Assembly: GCA_963931865.1 (NCBI GenBank) | Contig: OZ007518.1 | Span: 557,549 to 621,548, forward strand | Reading direction: 5' to 3' | DNA from: Axinella damicornis | Taxonomy: Eukaryota; Porifera; Demospongiae; Axinellida; Axinellidae | Length of the DNA: 64,000 nt | Part shown: positions 1 through 10,800 of the stretch, piece by piece | Layout: each line of letters starts with the position of its first letter | How positions within the stretch are numbered: position 1 is the first letter of the stretch | Position numbers and translations under genes: made by a program | The notes under the pieces: generated by a model | What the model was told of the DNA's origin: nothing | Database searches by the model: none | Seen by the model: the letters and a program-made list of their open reading frames with translations, nothing else

Positions 1-241
1 CATGGGCACTTGCCCACCTCCCATACACCATGAGCATGCAACATGATCGAGTCCACCTTGCAGTTTGATGATGTAGGAGTGGTACCAGCCGCTTATACTT
101 GTGCGGTTCAAAGGTCACATGCGGCAGTCAGGAAAGCAGAGGGAGATGGCCTGGGAACAACTCTTATGTCCAGTACCAATGATAATTCTTGGAATGAGAC
201 ACAATTCATTGCCTAGACCTTGTGTATCTACTGCTGTGCAG

Positions 242-1586
242 GACCACCTCCTGAAGCTCAAGCAGCAGGCACCGCAGTTACAAGATCTACTGGAGCGGGC
301 AACTTCCCTGCTGACCTCTGACCTCTGCCAGCAGTACCACCCCGCCCACGATCTTAGAGAGCAGTGCAGGGAGATGGAGGGAAAATGGAGGAAGCTTGAG
401 GAGAAATTGCAGTTGGCGTTGGAAGACGTGGAGGAGAAGGTAGGGAGGAGGTCCTGTGACTTCTTATGCTCTATACTAGCCGATGGTTCACAACAAACTT
501 AGTTTATCATCACAAGCGTTTCAAGCACACTTCGTTAGTCTTCCTCAAATGCTTTGTGAACTAGTGCCTAGTATAGAGCATGTACCTAGCCACACTGAGC
601 TGATCTAGTGTGTCCTAGCCACACTGAGCTGATCTAGTGTGTTGTATTCATGCTGAGCTTTTGGTTACCTTGCAGCATACCTTGAAGTCAAATTCAATAG
701 CTTGATAGCTCAATACAGTTGATGCCTATGTTGCAAACAGCTGAGAAACAGCAGGCTAGTGCAGCAGGTAGGAGGAACTCACTTTCAGGGTTTTACTCGA
801 AAGACTTTGAGAGTCTGATTGCATCCACCAGCTCGTACCGTACAGCTAGCAGGATTCCCAGGTTGCTTCGTAGGTGACGAGCTTACGGTTCACCAACAAT
901 CATGTATGTGGATGCAATGTCACACACAGCATTGTTTGAGGGTTAAAATTTAGCTATAATATTGAGCTACCAGCAGTGTGGTTGCATGTTCAATAATGGA
1001 TTTCAGGAAACGGTAATGCAATGGCTCATACATTTAGACCACTAAAGTTAATACCTACCAGGGTTTCATTTAAGGGAGCAGGAGGGGGACACTTGACCCC
1101 CCTTGAGTCTTTGCTGCCCCCCCTTGAAAGATATACAGGTGTATACCCAAGAAGTAATATATGATATACGTATACACTCATGCCTACCTGCCCCCTTACT
1201 TCGCCACGCTACAATTTTGTCCCCCCTCAAACGATTTCCTAAATGAAACACTGCCTACCTAATCTGCTGTATGCCCAAATTGATGTTATCACCTTTATTA
1301 ATAATAACAGGCTGCCAGATGGAAGGCTGAAGCCATCTACAGCATGAGAGAAGTCAAATTGATGGAGCATCGCATGGGAACTATGACAACACAGATCGAA
1401 GAGCAAGAAACGCTAATAGAACAACTCAAGGCAAAGCTGGCAGATGCAACAAACCTGGACAGCAAGCCGAGGAGCCATGGCCTGTTCTCCCTCCCCACCT
1501 TCGTCTCCCTCCTGTGTGTCCTGGCAGCTGTCCTGGTACTCTACCTCTTCCTGGCCATCGAGCCTCCAGCAGTAAAACCCTTTTAG
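242..1586 (+). CDS. Spectrin-repeat tail-anchored protein, last two exons (copy A, partial)
   Basis: Two exons are visible: 242-439 (66 codons, phase 0 to 0, acceptor tgtgcag, donor gtaggg) and 1311-1586, ending in TAG. The first encodes a spectrin-type helical segment starting DHLLKLKQQ. The second encodes a charged helix, then a hydrophobic span of about 20 residues (from FSLPTFVSLL to LYLFLA) and a short tail ending EPPAVKPF. This predicts a type IV (tail-anchored) membrane protein with spectrin repeats on the cytoplasmic side. The rest of this copy lies to the left of the window. The same two exons recur at 26,068-26,265 and 27,551-27,826. The nearest architecture is nesprin-like, but the long lumenal KASH peptide of classical nesprins is absent. 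Confidence 0.72.
440..1310 (+). other. Intron before the tail-anchor exon, copy A
   Basis: The intron has about 870 bases. It contains a short direct duplication around 590-645 (cctagccacactgagctgat twice) at the site where copy B carries a 336-bp hairpin element. It also has a C-rich stretch near 1,080-1,215. I see no gene in it. Confidence 0.6.
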
Positions 1587-3921
1587 ATTGACCGTCTCCT
1601 TTATAGACACTTTCAAAGTTTATAGCCTCCTTATTTTTTCCTCCGTGATTGTAGAACTCTCCTCAGCTGCTTGTACTCTCACATGACCCACTGTACTGTC
1701 ACATGATCCATTGTACTGTCACATGATCCATTGTACTGTCGCATGGTTTGTAACTCATCCAAACCTTGGTCACCACTATCTTCTGCCCCATGGCTTTCTG
1801 GTTATCACAGCCTCTTTCAGCTATCACTATCAGCAGACACCAGTATATTCTTCTACCCCTAGTACCAGTTCATGTGTACTGTCACATGATCCATTGTACT
1901 GTCACACGATTCATTGTAGTGTCACATGATTCATTCAGCTATTGCTGTTAGCAGACACCAGTGTTATTCTTCTACCCCTAGTATGAGTTCACCCAATTGA
2001 ACTTATTACTACTGAAAATTCCATGTCCTGTTCAAAGCGTTTGTTCAGGGACTATTATGCATGCTAATGAGTGTTTGGAATGTCACATGAGCAAGATCCA
2101 TGCATCTGGAGGATCAATGGTATTGAGAGTGTTCTCAAGTCTGCAAGCAAGGTGTGCTTAAACCAATGGTCCAGAGACACCAAGTATCAGGACATGCTTG
2201 AAGTTTGGAATATAATATAGCAAAGTGTTAATTACTTATCAGATTCTGTGTATAGCTTTCCCCACCCCTGTATGTTAATGTTTATCTATTGTACGTCCCA
2301 TGCACACTCTTTTCCTGCGTATAGCTGTTTCCTTACCAAGTTCTGAAATGTATTTTGGATGTCTAGAGCTATTCTATAGCCTAGAGCTATTCATGCTTGT
2401 ACTGTTTATGTAGCAAAAACAACAAGAAAGCTCTGGATGACGGCAGCTTGATCATCCATTGGCAACTGTAACTCTATAATTATAGAAGACATTATTGAGT
2501 CTGATGTGCAACAGGTAACGAAAACATGTCAGTCAGTATCCTGAAGCCTGGCCTCGATCATTACTCTACAGCGATTGTGTCAAGCACATTTCATCTCCAC
2601 TCTATACAATAGATCCACTCTCACAACTGCAACCTCATAATATTATGAGGTTGAGCTATTTAGCTAATTACATGAATCTTTTCTTTATGATCCTGGGGGT
2701 TGATTAGCCTCATTCCCATGTCCTGCCCGTCTCCTTCGTGTAACTGATAGCGGTGCATGGGCCCGGGAACAAGGCTTGGGGATTACTCTTTGATTGGCCT
2801 TGTTACAGTTATTATATTACCGGCGCCCATTAGTATATTATCCATGCACATAGCTAGCTGCGCCACACCAGGTTGTCCAGTATTCTCATAATTATTATGA
2901 GAAAACTGGACAACCTGCAGCTGTGTGGTGAAATGGACTTCACCTATAGCTATGATGAGTCGCACTACATGTACATTACAGCATGCATTGCCAATGTCGA
3001 TCTGAATTTATGTCCATGCACACCAGTTTGTACTAGTCTCGGAACCAGACCCTTCGCGCAGACCCTCCTCCTCCCCCACGCGAAGGGTCTGGTTCCGAGA
3101 CTAGTGTTGTACATGTAGTAGTGAGACGTAATAATTATTACAGTATATGATTACAGTATGATTATGATTACTGATAAATGTGCTCGTTACAATTACCTAG
3201 AATCGAACATTAACAGGCAAGTGATTAGAAAAGAAGAGGTTTACATATGCATGTTCCCGTTGCACAAAACCTTAAATCACACGAGGTCATGAGTCATGTA
3301 GATCTATTAGAACAACATTGTCTAAAAGTTGAACATGAATTAGCCTAGCTCGTCCCAACGATGAATATAATGGCTTCATGAGCTAATCTCTAAATCATAG
3401 TCCACATGCAAGTTCACAACTACGTGGGAATGACAGATTAAAATTAAAGCCACTCAATTACAATTACTGTATCAGAAAACTGTAATCACTACGAAATTAA
3501 CAAGCTATTCTAGTTCTTCAATTACTACATCACTGATGCACACTCCACATGCACTGCTATTAAGTTTGGCAAAAATTGAAGTCCTTTTACGGCATAGCGT
3601 GGCCACACCCCATTGGCCCAGGAGCCCGCATCCTTTATCGGCTCCTATATAATTCCGTGCGGTATGTTGTATAATTTTGTTTCATGATTCAGCTGCTATA
3701 ATTATAATGGCCCCCGAAAAACTTAACACTGCACGCTTAGAGCTTTCACTTTCAAAGAGCTCTTGAATTGTATGCCGTTCATCGGCTACGGCCACCAACT
3801 TCTGTGTACACGTACACGCGCGCATGCTCGATCACAAAGGTCAGAGTGCAAAAGATCATCAAAACAAACCTCGTTCCCGGTCAGCTACTGTGACCTGGGA
3901 ACGAGACAGTGCAACAAAATG
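1587..3921. other. 3' UTR and intergenic region between the convergent genes, copy A
   Basis: This holds the 3' UTR of the spectrin gene and the spacer to the convergent kelch exon. At 1,680-1,945 a motif of the form tgtcacatgat plus a short spacer is repeated several times; the same motif expands differently in copies B (27,898-28,215) and C (51,868-51,945). A hairpin element sits at 3,034-3,103. Parts of 2,100-3,900 align with copy C 52,080-52,880. No supported gene was seen. Confidence 0.6.
3034..3103. mobile_element. Micro-hairpin element, TAGTCTCG family
   Basis: Arms at 3032-3058 and 3079-3105 are perfect 27-bp reverse complements around a 20-bp loop. The ends read TAGTCTCGG and CCGAGACTA, which places the hairpin in the same family as the elements at 22,348, 26,420, 31,579, 39,115, 52,345 and 52,893. 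Its flanks resemble each other only weakly (about 6 of 9 bases), so the insertion looks old. Confidence 0.7.
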
Positions 3922-4860
3922 TCAATCCACTATAGTAGCTATGTCGACGAGAGTAGTGAGTGTGGGGTGCTGATCGTCTCCTCCTGAAACCAGGAATTCA
4001 CCGCTCGGTAGTAGAGCAACTGAGCAATAGTATCGTGGTGTAGGTACCTCCCCAACCTTGGTCCATTTGTCTGTTTCCGGGTGATAGAGATGGATGGCTG
4101 TGCTGGCAGTGTTGCCATGGCGACCCCCCACGGTCAGTAGTGATCCGTGGAGGGCAATGGCGGTAGAGTCTTCCAGCGGTGCGTCACGAAGACGACGCCA
4201 TTGTGCGGGTGCGGTGTTAGTGGCGGACATGGTAACAGTTTGTGGGGTGGTACAGAGTTCAGGGAGGGAGGTATACACGACTTGTTTACTGGCAGTGATG
4301 ATGTACCAGTTGTCGTGTAAGATGGCTGACGTCTTGAGGGCACACGGTACGGGTAGCTGCGTGGCGGTCAGCCATTGCTCACTAGCCCCAACGTGCAGTA
4401 CCTCCACTGTGGCTAGGTTCCTCCTGCCATCATGCCCACCTGCCGCCAGTAGGTAGTTGTTGTAGGTGGCTACTTCTGGTCTCATACGAGGTGTAATCAT
4501 GGGTGGGTATGGCTGCGTCCATTGCTGTGAGGACGGATCCCACACTCCGAGCTTGTTGGTCACCTTGAGAGTGTGTCTGTCCCGACCGCCCACCAGAGTG
4601 AGGTGGCGGCCATTGATGAGGGACATCCCAAACCAGTAGTATTGATATTCTGGTAGCTCGCTCCAGCTGTCAGTAGTGCACTCGTACTGTAGTACATTAC
4701 ACCACTCACTGACACTGCCACTGACACTGCATCCTCCTCCCACGTAGAGAGTGGTGTGGAGTTGGACTGTCTTCGGGTACCACTCCATTCCCCACAACAT
4801 GTCTCTTCCCTTCCGCCACCTCAATTTGAGAGGTGTTCGTAGCTCCCTCTGGGGGCGCGT
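3922..4860 (-). CDS. Kelch-propeller terminal exon, copy A
   Basis: This single exon has 312 codons plus TGA. Six blades are recognisable from the repeated pattern of a hydrophobic strand, a double glycine (LYVGGG, LTLVGG, LLAAGG, LLTVGG, FLVSGG) and a Trp at the blade end (DSWSELP, QQWTQPY, DKWTKVG). The reading frame stays open upstream to a TAA without any ATG, while tattccag lies just before the ACG codon at 4,860. I therefore treat it as a spliced 3' exon that accepts phase 0. Residues 26-27 (EW), the residue before FGMS (W), and the residues after TPR, VPC, APL and RY differ from copies B and C, as do the loops after each double glycine. Confidence 0.8.
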   Translation of the reverse strand, partial: TRPQRELRTPLKLRWRKGRDMLWGMEWYPKTVQLHTTLYVGGGCSVSGSVSEWCNVLQYECTTDSWSELPEYQYYWFGMSLINGRHLTLVGGRDRHTLKVTNKLGVWDPSSQQWTQPYPPMITPRMRPEVATYNNYLLAAGGHDGRRNLATVEVLHVGASEQWLTATQLPVPCALKTSAILHDNWYIITASKQVVYTSLPELCTTPQTVTMSATNTAPAQWRRLRDAPLEDSTAIALHGSLLTVGGRHGNTASTAIHLYHPETDKWTKVGEVPTPRYYCSVALLPSGEFLVSGGDDQHPTLTTLVDIATIVD

Positions 4861-7800
4861 CTGGAATACAGAGGAATTTACCACTCGTAATGGGTGTCGT
4901 AAAGTGGGTGTTTAGTAGAAATTTATCAGCCAGTGAGTACTTTCACTTTTAGGGCAGCATTTTCTAATTAATATGGGGCATGTAATAGCTACAGGCATTA
5001 ATTATGTAGCGGCATAGATTATATATGCACAGAAATCCTGTGCCTATATTTTCTATGGTAATACCAAGAGTGTATTGAACCACAGTGGGGAGAGAGGGTC
5101 ACAGGTAGCGGAATACTGTTCAAATTGAATTTTACTGGCACCAGTACACCAATTTGCATTCTCTACAAACAGTACTGCATGCCCTCGCCGCCTCCAGCAG
5201 GTTCATACACCCTTGATAACAGTAAGACCATGCCTACCAGGGCTTTATTGTGAGTAAAGAGCAGTAAGCCCAAGAGCTCATCAATAAAGGACGCCAGTAG
5301 GTGTGGTCTACTGTATTCTGCTGCTTTTGATAGTATGAGTTCCCAGGATAGTTGGTTATAGCTCCAGATAACAGCATTTCTCATTTTTCTTCAAATTTCA
5401 TTTGAAACTAGCAGTAAGACAAGAAGCAATTTCAGTGATTTTAGCACGGGGGTTTTGTAAAAATAACTTTGCCTAACAATAGAACAGCACTGGTCAATTC
5501 CACTTTAAGCAGGCAAAACATTTTTTTGGTAGCTGTACATGGAGCCATCCAACTAGCTAGGACTGCATACTAACAGAAGCTTGGACTCACCTTTTCTTTT
5601 CCTAGCAAATAGTCCTCAGGCAATTCTCTACTCTACTACCAATAGAAAAGCTACACAAGTCTAAACAGGTAGCCACAGTGAGCTACTCACGCTACTACTA
5701 CTGCTGACCTACTGCTTCTCAACGTAGCTACGCAACTGAACATGAATTACAGCTGCACAAATAGCGCCGAGCTTTCGTACTGCGCGCATGCGCGCTATGC
5801 TGCTCGTAAGCTGCAGGCTAACCGGAAATCCGGCGGAACTGAGCGCTGCACGATATAGAGAGTACTCGATATAGATACGATCGAAGTATACATAGCTAGT
5901 GTAGTCTCGCGAGGCTACGATCGAAGTACTTCAACACATGCCGTCTGCATTTCCGCAGCTTAAGTTGATTCTCAAAAATTTACAGCATGGCATCTTCCAC
6001 TAACCTCAATTTCAGCTGGTTTAGAGATCTGTCTACCAGCATGGTTATAGACAACACAGCGGTACTGCCCTTTGTCTGACTTCTGCACGTTAGGAATGGT
6101 TAACGTAGGCTCCTCCACGTCACATGGTCGCCACTCCTCACTCCCATCTCCCTCCTCAGCTGGCTTCCACTGCCACTGATAGCTCAAAGGTTTTGTTCCA
6201 GTGGCTTGGACAGTAAATGCCACAGCTTCGCCCGGACTGACTTCTTTCAGGCATTTAGGATGGCTAGTGATCTTGGGAGGTTCATCTACATCAACAACAG
6301 AACAGAAATACATTAGACCCAGCAAGCAGTCAAATTACTATAGAAGTACACCTGCCAAAATTTATCACACAGCTTACCAAGTTGTGCGTGAAGCTGTACT
6401 TCAAACTCCTTCCTGGCCTTCACTTCTCGCACTGCAGCCTCCCTCTCTGACTCTGCTCGCTGCTTCTGGTACTCAGCATCCTGCAGTCTGCGTTCAAGTT
6501 CAGCAATCTGGGTCATCAATGTGAGTGATTCCAAGAGCTGTTCTGGAGTAGTGGCAACTTGAAGGTGTTCTGCTGTAGCTTCCTTCATCCGGAGGGAGCT
6601 TGTTAATGCTTCGATCTCTTCACTGAGCTGGTGGATGCTGGCATTGCAGGCATCGATTTGTTGCGACTTGAGCTCTGACTCTTCTTTGTTACTGATCATT
6701 TGTTGCTGCAAGGAAAAAAGCTTTGCAGATCATCCATAACGTTATAGTGGCTACAAGCTTTCTGATAGGCTATCTTGCGTGATCGAACTGATGCGGGGAA
6801 TAGGTGACGGCATCCGTAATAATCACGCATGCATCAGCTCAGAGCACGTACAGTGGACAATAATTTCCTATTGATATTTTGCTATACTGATTTTTAGAAT
6901 CATTGTCTTGTGCATGCGCACGTGCAGTATGAAACATTGCACTGGGCCAGTGTATCAGACAGTATGATATGAGTACCTTCATTTCTTCTTTCTCTGAAGT
7001 AAGAGCGACTGCAATCTGCATCAGGTGGCTAACTTGCTGCTTCTGGATGTTGTAGGAACAGGCCAGTTCCTCCTTTTCTCTTTGTAGTTCTTTCACTTCC
7101 TCGCTCGTCTTCTTTACTTCTGCTCGAGCTTGTGACAGTGCTTGTTGCCGGGTCTGGGCTTCTTGCTGGACAGACAGGAGTTTGCATTCCATCTTTTCTA
7201 GTTCTTCTCTCAACTGTTTGATCTTTTTCTTTTTCTTGGCTATTTTGCTTTGTAGAAACCACACGTTGTACGCTTTGTCTTCTTTCATTTCCGACAGCAG
7301 TTGGCACTCATGCTCTTTGAACTTGAGCTCCATTTTAATGCTGCTCTTCTCTTGGGCAATTTTCTGCACATCTTCTTTCAGTTTCTCAAGTTCACTCAAT
7401 TGTTCTTTTGCATTCTCATTCGCTATCCGTTTGGACTCCTGTGATTGTCTTAGATGCTCTTCACTATCTACCAATCTTTTTTCATCTTGTTTAAGATCAT
7501 TTCTGTGCATCCGTATATCTTCACATAGCTTGGCTCCAGTTACCTTAATAATTAATTCAAGAGAGACATTGTGAACTGTGCTCTATGTAACTCTGATCTA
7601 TAGCATGCTTAAAGCTGACACCACCTTACTTCATTATGGTGAGGAAAGTTATTCAGCTGCTCCAACACAGTTTCATCGTCTGGCTCCTCTGGAGTAGGGA
7701 TTCCTGAGACGAGAGACAGGGGAAAGCTATCACACCGGTATACGTAGTACAGACTTGCACAATGTTCACCTAATACGTATGCAGGTCTATGTTAATCATC

Positions 7801-10800
7801 AGGCTCAGGCTGACATGCAAACTACAATTCAGTGCAAAACAACTAATGTAAATCCAAGTGAAAAACTCACCATGTTTTCGTGCTAGTTCAGAAGCCAAAC
7901 GTCGCATCCCTATTCCCACCAATGCCTGGACCACAGCAGACCATGTGGGAATCACGTTGTTCTGCCACTCTTTGAGCATCATGGTACGACGCTCCTCAAT
8001 GGTTGCAATTGGACGCTCCATCTCAATTGCATCTAATTTCTCCATTTTAATTCCCAGGTAGAGGCCGAAGGCTTTCCAATTGTTGACACCCCGAAGCTCT
8101 CTCACCAGGTCAAGTAGTTCAGGAACTGGCAGCAGGAAAGGTGACAATCAAGTATAGCTCTGCAGCTGCTTAAACTCGACCAAAGAACATGTACATATAC
8201 CTACCAACAGTAACAGTGAGGCTAGCTCGCTGTGAGATTTCACTTCCAGCAGAGTTGGAGACCACACACCGGTAGTCGCCTGCATTGCATGCCTGGACAC
8301 CAGCGAGCTTCAGTCCACCTTCCACCTCTTGGAATGTGGTACCATCGCAGGACAGATCTTGCCACTCATGCTGCTCACCCTCCGTCCCAGCTGGTTTCCA
8401 CTGCCACTTGTAGGTCAGCGGCTCAGATCCAGTGGCTCTGATCATGAAATGAAGTGGACTCCCTTTCAGAATATCCTTGTGGCTCGTTGGCTGGGAGGTA
8501 ATCTCAGGAGGTTTAGCTGCACAAATGAATGAGAATAACAGGAAATGAACTAAACGTACAAAACTTGAGTGACTTGTGGAGGGTTTAATTTGCCACATCA
8601 TAGTTCAGTAACAAATGCTTTATTCGGAATTACAGTATGCTTACCGACAGTGAGGCTAGCACGCTGTGAGATTTCACTTCCTGCAGAGTTGGAGACCACA
8701 CACCGATAGTCCCCTGCATGGCATGCCTGGACACCAGTGAGCTTCAGTCCAGCTTCAACCTCTTGGAATGTGGTACCATCGCAGGACAGATCTTGCCACT
8801 CATACAGCTCACCCTCCGTCCCAGCTGGTTTCCACTGCCACTTGTAGGTCAGAGGCTCGGTTCCAGTGGCTCGAACCAAATGTATTATTGATCCTCCTGG
8901 TAGGACGTCATTCTGGCTTGTCGGGTGCAAGGTGATATGTGGAGGCTGAGCTGCATGAATGAAAGAGGATAACAATGTAGCTAGTGTGTGTACTATGAGA
9001 CTAAATGCACTCCCCTTCCGGTTGATAAGACCACTATCTGGCAGTCTATGTATACTGTGGTCAGTCGTATTGATGTAGTGTATTGACAATTTCTCTCCCA
9101 AGGAATGGAAGTTCAGGGCCAGGTGTACTCGCTTTTCCCTACACCTCACCCCTGCGAGAGAAAGTTGGTCTAGCTATTCCCAATCAACAATTTTACTATT
9201 GCAAAAACTATGACGACACGGTTACCGATCAACCACATGCAATGACCTGACTTCAGGAGTTGTGTGCTAAGATACCAAGTTAATCCATGATTGAAAATGT
9301 GTTAAAGTGACCCAGTCACCCGATTCAGCTTGAGTTTTGAATGAGTAAATTGTGCAAACATGATTCATCACTCAGTGTATTGACTTCACAGTGTTGTTCT
9401 AGTTCACCAATAAACATTGGGGGAGTAACTGTAGTCTAGTTATTTCATGTTACAGCTAAGGCTTGGCTTAAGGTAGGAAGCATGGCATCGGCGAAATCGC
9501 GCAATTTTGCTCATGAATAATCAATGAGATGACGTCACTCGCATACGGTTATATAGAGTTATTAATCTGTTTACGTTTTCCCATGGCGGCAACCGGAATA
9601 AACAAGGGGGGCTTCTCTCTTTGATGCGGCTAGCGGCCCTTTCAAGTTTCAAATCGGTACTCTGATGTGGCCGTGCGGTACTTTGAAGATTTGTTACAAC
9701 ACTCTTCTTTTTTTTTTTAAGTAAGGAGCTATTCTGGCTTATTGAATGTAGCGATGGGCTATCTGAATGTGAATAGCTAGGTTAGAGTGAGCAGAATGTT
9801 TGTTGGGCTGCTGAAGTGGCCGAAGAACTGCAGCCTGGAAAGTGAACAGCCTCCGACAGCTCCCTGGCCAAGGTACTCTAGAGAGTTGATCTTTTGGCAT
9901 TACAGGCCCCGTCCACTTTCGTGTTAGGGTGAATTTGGCTGGTTTGGTAGCTGGACTGGGCTGGTGAGAGGGAGTAGATGTGTGGCCAAAACTCTGTAAC
10001 CGAGAGGTGATCGTGGTTGACCTTTTGGAAACTGGCCTTGGCTTTGGTCTGTTTTAGTTGGTGTGCGCGGAATTTTTTTGGAAAGCCTAGGGTAGCCAAA
10101 CCCGTTTTTGAGGGCGGCAGTGAGTTTTGGGCTGTAGCCTGCAACTGAGGAGAGCAGGTGGTAAATCCATCCGTTGTTTTTTGGCCTGTTTTGTGTGTGT
10201 ATTGATGATGGGGTCAGAGTGTGGGTGGGGCCTTGGAGAGGGTTCAAATTTTCAGTTTAGTAGAGGGCCTTAAAATTGAGTTTTAGGCCGTTTTCAAGCA
10301 GAGAGAGCAGTTTGATGCAAAGTATTGCTGAAACTTGTGTACGCTTTGATGCTGCCCATTTATCCATCAACTTGGTTTCGGAGATCGCTCTACCCATGTT
10401 TCCTACCTTAACTACTCTCCTTCACCTTTAGTAAAATCATGGATAATACAGACTACGTAAACGTAGTCTGTATTATCATGGTAAAATGAAAGGGAAAAGC
10501 TTTTCTGTTTCAGTACAGGTATTGCTGCTTTCATCTAGACAGTTTGGCTAGTGATGAACAACCACTATGAATATGAAGGTGTGTACAATGCACATACGTT
10601 ATACCTGATGCATTTGCGTGTACAAGCAGGTCCATTGTATGCACTGCATGACATTAAATGTGCACGACTCTCAGAAAGGATCCCGGAATGTGGTCTCGGT
10701 CCCAGACCTAACCAACCCCAGCACAGATCGCTTTTAGTATCGTACTGGAAGCGACACACACACTGGATAAACAGTCTGGGAACGAGACTAATGGTACTCT

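Noticed and set aside
242..1586. Canonical nesprin KASH domain
   Set aside because: The tail after the membrane span is only about ten residues and lacks the usual C-terminal proline tetrapeptide, so I call it only tail-anchored.
3922..4860. Diversity-generating retroelement as the cause of kelch variability
   Set aside because: No reverse transcriptase or template repeat is visible in the window, and changes are not restricted to adenine positions.
4861..4884. Start of the kelch frame at 4,884
   Set aside because: The triplet there is GTG, no ATG lies upstream before a TAA, and a tattccag acceptor precedes 4,860; a spliced exon explains the data better.
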